Positions 1 to 7,043 of a DNA stretch of 22,019 bases are shown piece by piece. Position numbers and translations under genes: made by a program. The stretch spans positions 1-22,019 of the forward strand of contig JBFGDZ010000039.1 in assembly GCA_041580375.1 (NCBI GenBank), given 5' to 3'. This DNA is from JAPUIN01 sp041580375. Its GTDB lineage: Bacteria; Acidobacteriota; Polarisedimenticolia; Gp22-AA2. Under the pieces are notes generated by a model that ran no database searches, was not told the origin of the DNA, and saw only the letters and a list, made by a program, of their open reading frames with translations. Each line of letters begins with the position of its first letter. The first letter of the stretch is position 1.

Positions 1-2
1 AC

Positions 3-344
3 CTGGCGCCGGTGCTGTGGTTCGTCTCCGAGCGAGCCGCGGGCCGCGCGATCGAGGGCCCGCCGATCATGTGGGACTTCTGGTGGGCGGCGCACCTGGC
101 GCTGGCGTGGTGGCTGTGGCGTCGCCGCCGCGGCGCCCGGCGGCTCGGGCTGATCGTCGCCGTCACCGAGATCCTGATCGTCGTCGTGAAGTTCGCTTTC
201 TATCTCGGGGCGCCCGACTGGTCGTTCTGGCGCCTCCTCTGGTTCACGAATAAACTGTACGTGCTCGCGTTCTTCATTCTGTTCCTCGTCCTGATCGCCA
301 GGCCCGGGGCGCGCGCCGATCTGGAGGCCACTCATGCCGCATGA
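3..344 (+). CDS. Small multi-pass membrane protein, unidentified (5' end outside window)
   Basis: The frame is open from the first bases of the window to a TGA, so the gene probably begins upstream; an internal GTG at position 12 is the only in-window start near the edge. About three hydrophobic segments are visible: a Trp-rich one beginning MWDFWWAAHLALAWW, one around LGLIVAVTEILIVVV, and one around LYVLAFFILFLVLIA. A basic stretch RRRRGARR lies between the first two and suggests a cytoplasmic loop. No family is recognised. It overlaps the next gene by 11 bp on the same strand, so the two are probably translated from one message. Whether this is the C-terminal part of a larger membrane protein cannot be decided here. 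Confidence 0.55.
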   Translation: MAPVLWFVSERAAGRAIEGPPIMWDFWWAAHLALAWWLWRRRRGARRLGLIVAVTEILIVVVKFAFYLGAPDWSFWRLLWFTNKLYVLAFFILFLVLIARPGARADLEATHAA

Positions 345-1587
345 TCCACGCGAAACGAAGGATGAACGCCGCGCCCGGCGCCGCGACTTCCTGAAGCGCT
401 CGGCCACGGTCGGCGGCGCCATCGCGTCGGGCGCCCTGTTCGGCCGCGACGACACGGCCGCCGATCCCGGGACGGCCGCTGCGCCCACGATGCGCTACCG
501 CACGCTCGGGCGCACCGGCCTGAAGGTCTCGGAGATCGGCTTCGGCGGCTATCCGGTCGACGACCCGGACGTCCTGCTGTACGCCCTCGACCGCGGGATC
601 AACTACATCGACACGTCGCACTGCTACCGCGGCGGTCGCAGCGAGGAGACGATCGGAAAAGCGCTCAAGGGCCGGCGCGACCGGTTCGTCGTCACGACCA
701 AGTGGTGCCCGCACCACATCGGCCGGCCGGCGAAGAAGGACGTCTTTTTGAAGATGCTCGACGACAGTCTGCGCCGGCTGGGGACCGATTACGTCGACGT
801 CGTGCTGAACCACGAGGTGGGGCGCTCGTCCGACGGGAAGGGGGTCGGGCGGCTCGAGAACCCGGAGATCTTCGAGGCCTGGGAGGCCGCGAAGCGCTCC
901 GGGAAGGCCCGCTTCATGGGGGTGAGCGGCCACGATCCCGACCTGATGGACGTCATGCACCATGCCGTCGGCACGGGGAAGTTCGACGTGCTGCTGTGCC
1001 GCTACTCGTTCCTCGACTATCCGCAGCAGGACCGGCTGATCGACCGGGCGCACGAAGCCGGCGTCGGGTTCATCGCCATGAAGACGCTGGCGGGGGCGAA
1101 GGGGGCGGATCTGGACGCCTTCCGCGAACGCCACACGACGTTCAAGCAGGCGGCGCTCAAGTGGACCCTCTCCAACCGGAAGGTCTCGAACCTGGTCATC
1201 TCGATCAACAGCCGGAGCCAGGTGGACGAGTACGCCGCCGCCTCGGGGCAGCCGATGACGCGGGCCGACCGCGACGTGCTGCGCGAGTACGAGGCGCGAT
1301 TCTCCAGCGAGGTCTGCCGCTACTGCGGCGCCTGTCTGCCCGAGTGCCCGGACGACGTCCGCATCGCCGACATCCTCAGATTCTCGATGTACCACAACGA
1401 GTACAGGCAGGAGAGCCGCGCCATCGAGTCGTACGCGCGCCTCGTCGAGCACGAGCGCGCCGCCCACTGCCGGCACTGCAGCGGCTTCTGCGAGCGCGCG
1501 TGTGCCTACGACCTGCCGATCCGCACCCTGCTGCTGAAGGCGCACGACACGCTCGGCCGCGGCCCGCGCGGGGGCGGGACCGGCTGA
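334..1587 (+). CDS. Tat-exported aldo/keto reductase with C-terminal ferredoxin-like cysteine motifs
   Basis: 417 aa. The N-terminus has a twin-arginine signal (RRRDFLKRS, about residues 16-23, followed by a small hydrophobic Ala/Gly stretch), predicting folded export. The aldo/keto reductase barrel runs from about 53 to 320 and keeps the catalytic tetrad: D93 and Y98 (IDTSHCY), K123 (TTKW) and H160 (VLNHEVG). The C-terminus carries two cysteine clusters: C328-x2-C331-x2-C334-x3-C338-P, typical of a 4Fe-4S site, and C379-x2-C382-x3-C386-x3-C390, less regular. This matches the 4Fe-4S-containing oxidoreductase branch of the family. The substrate is unknown. The ATG is well supported by GGAGG at 323-327, six bases upstream, inside the end of the preceding gene. 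It converges with the saccharopine-dehydrogenase-like gene. Confidence 0.9.
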   Translation: MPHDPRETKDERRARRRDFLKRSATVGGAIASGALFGRDDTAADPGTAAAPTMRYRTLGRTGLKVSEIGFGGYPVDDPDVLLYALDRGINYIDTSHCYRGGRSEETIGKALKGRRDRFVVTTKWCPHHIGRPAKKDVFLKMLDDSLRRLGTDYVDVVLNHEVGRSSDGKGVGRLENPEIFEAWEAAKRSGKARFMGVSGHDPDLMDVMHHAVGTGKFDVLLCRYSFLDYPQQDRLIDRAHEAGVGFIAMKTLAGAKGADLDAFRERHTTFKQAALKWTLSNRKVSNLVISINSRSQVDEYAAASGQPMTRADRDVLREYEARFSSEVCRYCGACLPECPDDVRIADILRFSMYHNEYRQESRAIESYARLVEHERAAHCRHCSGFCERACAYDLPIRTLLLKAHDTLGRGPRGGGTG

Positions 1588-1671
1588 CGCGCAGGCCACG
1601 TTCCAAACGACGGGGAATCCCGACCCGAACAGAGCGAAGGCCGGAGGCGGCCTCGCGGCCACCCCCGGCCC

Positions 1672-1693
1672 GCCCGGGCGCGCACGCCCGGGC
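1672..1693. terminator. Perfect GC-rich inverted repeat between convergent genes
   Basis: Arms 1672-1680 (GCCCGGGCG) and 1685-1693 (CGCCCGGGC) pair perfectly over 9 bp with a 4-base loop CGCA. The hairpin abuts the stop codon of the minus-strand gene and lies 84 bp past the stop of the plus-strand reductase. No U-run follows on either strand, so it is a candidate bidirectional terminator or RNA-end stabiliser rather than a textbook intrinsic terminator. Confidence 0.5.
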
Positions 1694-2845
1694 TTACTTC
1701 GCCGTCTCCTCCCGGTGCGTCGCCACGCCCAGCTCGTCGAGCAGGGCGAGGAGCGGCTCGGGCTCGAGCCGCTCGGGGGGGACGACGCCGGTCGTCCTGA
1801 GCTTCCCCGTGGCGATGGCGAGCGCCCCGACGGCGCCGCCGGTCCCGGTGAGGTAGGCGGTGGCGGTGACCCCCTGGCGGCGCGCGGCCTCCTCGTGGGT
1901 CATCGCGGTCCAGACACGGTGGCGGACGCGCTTGCCGTCCTTGCGCCCCTCCACCTCGACGACGATGCTCGCGCAGCCCTTGATGCGGCCGCCGAGATCG
2001 GCCGGCTGCGGCAGGACGGCGGCCAGCACCGACAGCGGCGTGACGTCGCCGCCCCGCACGCGCACGGGATCGAGCCGGGTCATCCCGATCGTGTGCAGAA
2101 ACTGCAGGTGCGCCGCCGCGTCGTCCGGCACGGCGAGCTTGAAGTCGACGAACTTCACACCCTTGCCGATGTGCAGCGGGAGCGTGTCGACCTCCTCGTG
2201 GCTCATGTTGTAGATCGGCAGCGGCCCGACCGGCTCGGGGAAGTCGTAGATCTCGCGATTCGACCAGGCCGGATACTCCTTGATCTGACCGTTCTCGAAA
2301 TACTTCGCCGGGGAGGTCGCCTCCTCGATGAAGGTCTCAGTCGAGAACAGGCAGGCGAGAGGGAACTCGTCGCTCTCGGAGAACTCGCCGTCGCGGACCT
2401 TGATCGACTCGACCTCGTCCAGGCGGTCGGCGGCGACGCGCGCGTAGACGTTGCTGATGCCCGGGTCCTCCCCCATGCCGTTCACGGCCAGAAGCCCCGC
2501 CTTCTTCCACTCGGGATCCTTCTTCAGCTGATCCGCCTCGCCGGCGGCAAGATCGAGGTAGTGGCTCTTCGCCCGGAGCGCCGCGTCCATCACGGCCAGG
2601 TGAAAACGGGGGAGGATGGCGCAGACGACGAGGCCGTACCCCCGAAGCGAGCGCTCCAGCGCCCCCGCGTCGGCCGCGTCGACCCGCTCGACCTTCAGAT
2701 TGTTGCCCCCCAGCTCGCGCGCCAGGGACTCGGCGCGGCGCGTGTCCATGTCGCCGAGCGTGAGCGATTCGATGGCGCGATGACCGGCGAGATGTTTCGC
2801 GATCACCGTCCCGATCGCGCCCACTCCCAGCAGCATGACCTTCAT
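1694..2845 (-). CDS. Saccharopine dehydrogenase-like NAD(P)-binding oxidoreductase
   Basis: 383 aa from the chosen start. The N-terminus is a Rossmann fold (MKVMLLGVGAIG; glycine motif G7-x-G9-x2-G12), followed by a saccharopine-dehydrogenase-type body with the usual region around 'HYLDLAAGEADQLKKDPEW' and a mid-protein 'GMGEDPGISN' segment. Family members catalyse NAD(P)-dependent formation or cleavage of amino-acid-derived secondary amines, such as saccharopine or carboxynorspermidine; the substrate cannot be read from sequence. I prefer the ATG at 2845 over one 39 bp upstream because GAGGAGG (2857-2851) sits five bases before it and the Rossmann strand begins directly. No lysine or polyamine pathway gene is adjacent, so it appears to be a stand-alone transcription unit. 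Confidence 0.85.
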   Translation of the reverse strand: MKVMLLGVGAIGTVIAKHLAGHRAIESLTLGDMDTRRAESLARELGGNNLKVERVDAADAGALERSLRGYGLVVCAILPRFHLAVMDAALRAKSHYLDLAAGEADQLKKDPEWKKAGLLAVNGMGEDPGISNVYARVAADRLDEVESIKVRDGEFSESDEFPLACLFSTETFIEEATSPAKYFENGQIKEYPAWSNREIYDFPEPVGPLPIYNMSHEEVDTLPLHIGKGVKFVDFKLAVPDDAAAHLQFLHTIGMTRLDPVRVRGGDVTPLSVLAAVLPQPADLGGRIKGCASIVVEVEGRKDGKRVRHRVWTAMTHEEAARRQGVTATAYLTGTGGAVGALAIATGKLRTTGVVPPERLEPEPLLALLDELGVATHREETAK

Positions 2846-3225
2846 GCGAACCTCCTCGACGGCCCCCGTCGCGGGGCCTGTCACGATGTGTTGACCCGAT
2901 GTGCCCCCATCGTAACCGATGCCCCCGCCCGGTAGGGGACGACCTGACGGGAGAAACGTCTTGTTTCAGGATGTGGCATCAATGGCGCTGAGGCGCGCAT
3001 CTGAGCGCCGGATCAAACAGGAGCCGGAGCCCTGGGATCAGTCGCAGGAGCGGCTTCGGGCCCCGGCGCTTCGGAGTGAATGGTGGCCCGGGCTGTCTGG
3101 ATCCCCCGGGCCGAAGGTGTGGAGCGATCCCAGTGTACGCCCGGCCAGCCCCCGATTCAAGCGTTCGGTGTGGCGGGCGCGTGCCGGGTTCCGCCCTCCC
3201 CACGGACGCGATCCGGGCCTTGAAC
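2846..3225. other. 380-bp intergenic region with small inverted repeats
   Basis: This gap lies upstream of the saccharopine-dehydrogenase-like gene and downstream of the alpha-galactosidase gene, both on the minus strand. I see no convincing gene in it. It holds the ribosome-binding site of the upstream-facing gene; two copies of CGATGTG about 14 bases apart near 2884-2904, next to CATCG-TAAC-CGATG (about 2908-2921); an inverted repeat GGCGCT/AGCGCC (2984-2989 and 3004-3009); and an 8-bp hairpin at 3085-3112. A promoter for the minus-strand gene must be here, but no sigma70-like pair is clear. Confidence 0.4.
3085..3112 (-). terminator. Hairpin downstream of the alpha-galactosidase gene
   Basis: Arms GGCCCGGG (3085-3092) and CCCGGGCC (3105-3112) form an 8-bp stem with a 12-base loop, about 115 bases past the stop of the minus-strand alpha-galactosidase gene. 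No U-tract follows, so its role as terminator is only suggested by position. Confidence 0.3.
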
Positions 3226-5106
3226 TCAGCGCGGTCTCGCCGCCCGGCGCAGCGACAGGAGGCCCGAGACGGGGACGTCGAAGGAGACGACGCCCTTCTT
3301 CAGCCGGACGGCGCGGCGGGATTGCTCGATCCCCCGGCAATCCCTCACGACCGCCTCGTACCGGCCCATCTCGCCGTGCGCGTCCAGAACGACCCGCCGC
3401 GAATTCTTCGCGTTCACCACGTCGATCTCCCCGCGGGCCCCGTCCGACGCATCGAGGTCGACGACCTGATCGTGGTAGAGCGCCACGATCCGCTTTTCTC
3501 CGGTGCGGCCGCTCACGATCGGGTAGTTCAGCAGGGGAGAGTCGGCCTCGAGCGCGCCGTCGAGCAGAACGCCGCGGTTTCGCCGCCAGTAGTCGATCCA
3601 GAACCGGATCATCTCCGCGTGATCCTCCGGGATGTCGCCCAGCCGGACCGACACCTGCGGCACCGAGAAGAGCACGTTCAGCAACTGGAAGGCGGCGATC
3701 TGAACCGGCTCGTGGTCGTGCCACATGATCATGTCGGAATGGACCGCCGTGTCCCCGCTGAGGAGCCTCAGATCGACGACCTTCCGCCGGTTCACGAACG
3801 CCAGGTTGGGCGAATCGTGCGCCCGGAACATGTTCCCGTAGGTGCGCATCTTGGGACCGATGTAGTGCTGGCGGAACTCGATCGCGACGTCCGGCTCGAT
3901 GGCGCGCAGTTCGGTGATGACGTCCGTCATCAGCCGGTCCACGGCATCGTAGACCGACGCGTAGTCCCGCCCACCCGTCGCCTCCAGCACCGTGTCGTCC
4001 TGGGTTCGGAACCGGTCGATGAAATCGAGCTTCAGGCCGTCCCAGCCCCACACCCCGACGGCCCGTTTGTAATGATCGATGAGATAGCGCCTCACCTCGG
4101 GGTACCGGGGATCCAGGACGCAGGCGCCGTAATGATCGATGCATTCGAGGAACTTGCCCCTGAACTTCCCGTACGCGGCCGACTTCTCGCCGACGAACGG
4201 GACCGAGTACCACAGCAGGGCCTTCATCCCCTCCGCGTGCACGGCGTCGACGAACTTCCGCATCCCGGTCAGGCGCTCCGGCTTCCAGTCGCCCGCGAAC
4301 GCATACCCCCGGCTGCTGTCCAGCGTCTGCCACCCGTCATCCACGATGATCGCCCTGAAGCCCATCAACCTCGCGGCCCGGACCTCGTCGAGCAGGCGGT
4401 CGGGATCGAGGTTCTGATGGTACGAGTACCAGGTCGAGTACATCGGCTCCCGGGCGATTTCCGGAACGGGGACCGGCCGGTACCCGGGCAGTCCCGCCCA
4501 CCACTCGGCCACGTCCCTCAGAGCCATGTAATAGGGGACGGGGCGCGCATCGAACCGGATCTCCACGCCGAAGGACCTCACCTTCTCGTGCCGCTCCGAG
4601 AACAGATCGATCGACTGATAAACGCGCGCGTCCTCCTCCCGCACGCGCGCGTCGAGCAGGACCGGATTGACCGCGTCGGAGACCGCGACGGTCAGCCTGT
4701 TCGTGCCGTCACTGCCAAAGAGCGCCAGCACCGGCGCCTGCACCGTGAGCATCGAGTGAAGGTGTTTCCCGATCTCCCGCCAGTCCGGCGGCACCGTCCT
4801 TCCCGCGCTGAAGTCGGGCGTCCAGACGCCCGCGATGTCCTGGGAAGCCTGGGACCACTTCACCGTGATCCGGGGAGGTGGGGCGGCTTCGTCACGGTAG
4901 AGCGTCAGCAGGGCGACGTCGAGGCCGGATTCAATCGTTCGAGTCCTAAGTGATAAATCAAACCCCTTCAGATCGCCGACCACGTCGATCGTCTGGCCGG
5001 CGATACTCAGCCTATTGCCGGCCGCTAAGGACGATTCGATCAAGCCACAAAAACACACAAGTACTGAAATACAAAGAGCGGTGATCGGAAACCGAGGTGA
5101 TCGCAT
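3226..5106 (-). CDS. Secreted GH36-type alpha-galactosidase (melibiase family)
   Basis: 626 aa. An N-terminal signal peptide (residues 1 to about 29, hydrophobic ITALCISVLVCFCGLI, then SSLAAG) points to export. An N-terminal beta-rich region is followed by the clan GH-D barrel: WYSYHQNLD (226-234), VDDGWQT (255-261), ALLWYSVPF, and WDGLKLDF, whose D361 is the expected nucleophile. RAHDSPN (429-435) supplies the likely acid/base D431. The predicted reaction is retaining hydrolysis of terminal alpha-galactosides, for example from raffinose-type sugars or galactomannan; related members differ in sugar specificity. The last codons lie in normal high-GC sequence, while the first 60 or so are visibly AT-richer, like the two genes upstream. 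It is the last gene of a three-gene minus-strand unit, 60 bp after the AHSA1 gene. No transporter for the sugar is nearby. Confidence 0.82.
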   Translation of the reverse strand: MRSPRFPITALCISVLVCFCGLIESSLAAGNRLSIAGQTIDVVGDLKGFDLSLRTRTIESGLDVALLTLYRDEAAPPPRITVKWSQASQDIAGVWTPDFSAGRTVPPDWREIGKHLHSMLTVQAPVLALFGSDGTNRLTVAVSDAVNPVLLDARVREEDARVYQSIDLFSERHEKVRSFGVEIRFDARPVPYYMALRDVAEWWAGLPGYRPVPVPEIAREPMYSTWYSYHQNLDPDRLLDEVRAARLMGFRAIIVDDGWQTLDSSRGYAFAGDWKPERLTGMRKFVDAVHAEGMKALLWYSVPFVGEKSAAYGKFRGKFLECIDHYGACVLDPRYPEVRRYLIDHYKRAVGVWGWDGLKLDFIDRFRTQDDTVLEATGGRDYASVYDAVDRLMTDVITELRAIEPDVAIEFRQHYIGPKMRTYGNMFRAHDSPNLAFVNRRKVVDLRLLSGDTAVHSDMIMWHDHEPVQIAAFQLLNVLFSVPQVSVRLGDIPEDHAEMIRFWIDYWRRNRGVLLDGALEADSPLLNYPIVSGRTGEKRIVALYHDQVVDLDASDGARGEIDVVNAKNSRRVVLDAHGEMGRYEAVVRDCRGIEQSRRAVRLKKGVVSFDVPVSGLLSLRRAARPR

Positions 5107-5166
5107 AGGGACGCCTGCGTACGCACGGAAGCGGGCTGGAATGACCCGTTCAGGTTGATGCAGTTG

Positions 5167-5655
5167 TCATGCGCCTTGGTTCCTGTGCGCGTCCGGGTGG
5201 CAATCCGCCACAAGGTTGAGGTCCAGGTGATGCTCCAGCTGCGCCTTCAGACCGGCCAGCACCAGCGTGAACCCTCCCATGCTATCAATGGCCTTGGCCA
5301 CCTTTTCGTCATCGCTCCCGCTGAATCCCCAGTTTGAAATGGTCACGACAGTTGTGTCCTCGGAGCGAGGACTGAATCGCCACTCCACGGGACATGGCGG
5401 GTCGTCCCACTCGATGAGTATCCGCTCATTATGCTGAATCTCTTTGACTGTGACCTGCGCGGATACCCCATACATTTCCCAATCCCACCGAATCCGCTTG
5501 CCCGGCTCGAGTCTCCCGCTGCTCTTCGTAAACCAGAACCTGGTTGTGATGGCCGGGTCCACAAACGCTTCAAAGACCTTAGCGACCGGTCTGCGAATAA
5601 GCATCTGCGTTTTTACGGTCGGTGATAGCTGACTCGTCACGTTGTACCCTCCCAT
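5167..5655 (-). CDS. SRPBCC / AHSA1-type ligand-binding domain protein
   Basis: About 162 aa from the ATG at 5655; a TTG at 5691, only 7 bp after the stop of the upstream gene, would give 174 aa. The sequence fits the AHSA1/SRPBCC fold: KTQMLIRRPVAKVFEAF at the start of the domain, DPAITTRFWFTKSSGRLEPG, WDWEMYGVSAQVTVKEI, then RILIEWDD and a C-terminal helix GGFTLVLAGLKAQLEHHL. Family members form a hydrophobic pocket and are often annotated as ATPase activators or toxin/polyketide-cyclase-like proteins; biochemical roles are mostly unknown. It lies between the ChaN-like putative lipoprotein and alpha-galactosidase genes on the same strand, in the lower-GC segment. The start is uncertain because neither candidate has a strong ribosome-binding site at ideal spacing. 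Confidence 0.82.
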   Translation of the reverse strand: MGGYNVTSQLSPTVKTQMLIRRPVAKVFEAFVDPAITTRFWFTKSSGRLEPGKRIRWDWEMYGVSAQVTVKEIQHNERILIEWDDPPCPVEWRFSPRSEDTTVVTISNWGFSGSDDEKVAKAIDSMGGFTLVLAGLKAQLEHHLDLNLVADCHPDAHRNQGA

Positions 5656-5698
5656 GAGCGTTGAACGCCTCGTATCGGCTGATCCCGGCAATCACTTC

Positions 5699-6895
5699 TC
5701 AATGGAATCGCGCGAACCTGCGCTTGAAGTCAGTATCTGAGGCCATGCCATCCATGAGTTGCTCCACAGTCCTTTCCCGGTTCTTCCATCGAGGGTCCGG
5801 ATTCGCACTCTGCGCGATCGCCTCGAGGCGGTTCGCCTCATTGAACCACCCGGGGATCACCTGAACACCTTCATACCGGGAAAGTGGCATCTGATAGATC
5901 CAGCCATCACAATACATCTCCAGTCTGAAGTCTTTCGCCGCGCGGGCCCAGAGGGAAGTCGCCGCGCGCAGCTGTCCGAAAGGTGAATCCTTCACATCGA
6001 ATCCGACACGTCGTTTGCCGGGTGGCAGCGTCGCGAAAAGCGCATCGATGACCCCATCAGCGGGATAGACTGCGGGATCCGTGTATCCGGTCACAGCCGG
6101 CCACGGTGCGTGAAGGAAGATCGTGAAGGCCCTCTCCCCGATTTCCGCAAAGATTCGATTGCCCATACGGGTCGAGTTGAGCGTCACAAGTTCCCCGGTT
6201 GCCTCGTTCAGGATCGGCTGCTGGAATCGGGTATAGGCATGGTTGATGCCTGAATAGATGAGAGCCTTCTCTTTCTTGGACAGAATCTCATGCCGGATCG
6301 TTTCGGCCATGATCTCATCAGAGTCCCCTTCCGGAAATACCCGCTTCATGATCTCGGGATCCGCCCGGGCCTCTTTCGTCCAAACGTGACTCCAGTCCAT
6401 GACGGCGTTCAGCCCCACCACTCGAAACCGACGCGCTTCGGGTGGAAAGCTCGAGTTCAAAAGCCACGCGGCACGGAGAATATCCGCATACTCCTCATAT
6501 CCCCAGAACGGCCATTGACTCCAGAGAAGATGATGGGCGAGAGCCTCATCGAACGTGTCGCCCGCGAGCAAGTCGTCCACGTCGGGCTGATCTCTGGCCC
6601 TGAGAAATTCGATCCCCAGAATGTAGATTCCGTCGCGATAAAGAATCGGGATCAAGTTCTGGACGAGAAGTGCGTCATGACGGATACGGTGGTATTCACC
6701 CAGGAAGACGATGTCGTGGTCGACGAATTTGGAGGCGATGTACTCTTCGGGTGAGGAGGCATGCTCGTCCAGCCATGCCAGCAACTCAACTTGCCGCTGC
6801 GGATCGAGCGTTGGCAGCGGGATTCTTTGAGTAGAGCATCCAACTGATGTCATCACTACGGCGGCGCCGCTGATCAGTGTGAGTGCATGCTTCAT
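5699..6895 (-). CDS. ChaN/EreA-like putative lipoprotein
   Basis: 398 aa. The N-terminus is a short signal ending in VMTSVGC; C20 could be a lipidation site, although the -3 residue is Ser rather than Leu, so the lipobox is imperfect. The rest resembles the ChaN/TraB/erythromycin-esterase-like superfamily: IVFLGEYHRIRHDALL with E67, H69 and H73; ILGIEFLRARDQPDVDDLL with E96; and ALIYSGINHAYTRF with H219, the positions where the superfamily keeps its GExH and GxxH motifs. Relatives bind haem or act as esterases or proteases; which applies here is unknown. A good sigma70-like promoter lies about 80 bp upstream. It is probably the first gene of a unit continuing into AHSA1 (7-43 bp gap) and alpha-galactosidase. 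Base composition is clearly less GC-rich than the flanking genes. Confidence 0.75.
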   Translation of the reverse strand: MKHALTLISGAAVVMTSVGCSTQRIPLPTLDPQRQVELLAWLDEHASSPEEYIASKFVDHDIVFLGEYHRIRHDALLVQNLIPILYRDGIYILGIEFLRARDQPDVDDLLAGDTFDEALAHHLLWSQWPFWGYEEYADILRAAWLLNSSFPPEARRFRVVGLNAVMDWSHVWTKEARADPEIMKRVFPEGDSDEIMAETIRHEILSKKEKALIYSGINHAYTRFQQPILNEATGELVTLNSTRMGNRIFAEIGERAFTIFLHAPWPAVTGYTDPAVYPADGVIDALFATLPPGKRRVGFDVKDSPFGQLRAATSLWARAAKDFRLEMYCDGWIYQMPLSRYEGVQVIPGWFNEANRLEAIAQSANPDPRWKNRERTVEQLMDGMASDTDFKRRFARFH

Positions 6896-6974
6896 TCGTC
6901 TTGTTCCAGATAGACCATCAATTCACTCGTCTGCCTTACTTGACCCGGTCATCAGCAATCGGCGATTCGCGCGA

Positions 6975-7003
6975 ACTATACGCTCAGGGCGCAGGTCCGC
7001 CAA
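6975..7003 (-). promoter_or_regulatory. Sigma70-like promoter for the ChaN-like/AHSA1/alpha-galactosidase unit
   Basis: On the minus strand, -35 TTGGCG (7003-6998) and -10 TATAGT (6980-6975, five of six consensus bases) are separated by exactly 17 bp. The first start codon is at 6895, giving a leader of roughly 70 bases. No other intergenic region in the window has a -10 and spacing this close to consensus. Confidence 0.6.
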
Positions 7004-7043
7004 GACGATGCGCTGATGCGGTCGGATTGTCCCTGATCGGCCT

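Noticed and set aside
2891..2919. Plus-strand promoter TTGACC/TAACCG in the 2.9-kb gap
   Set aside because: The -10 match is poor and no plus-strand gene follows.
3076..4953. Plus-strand open frame opposite the alpha-galactosidase gene
   Set aside because: It mirrors the glycosidase codons and has no domain; the minus frame has a signal peptide and catalytic motifs.
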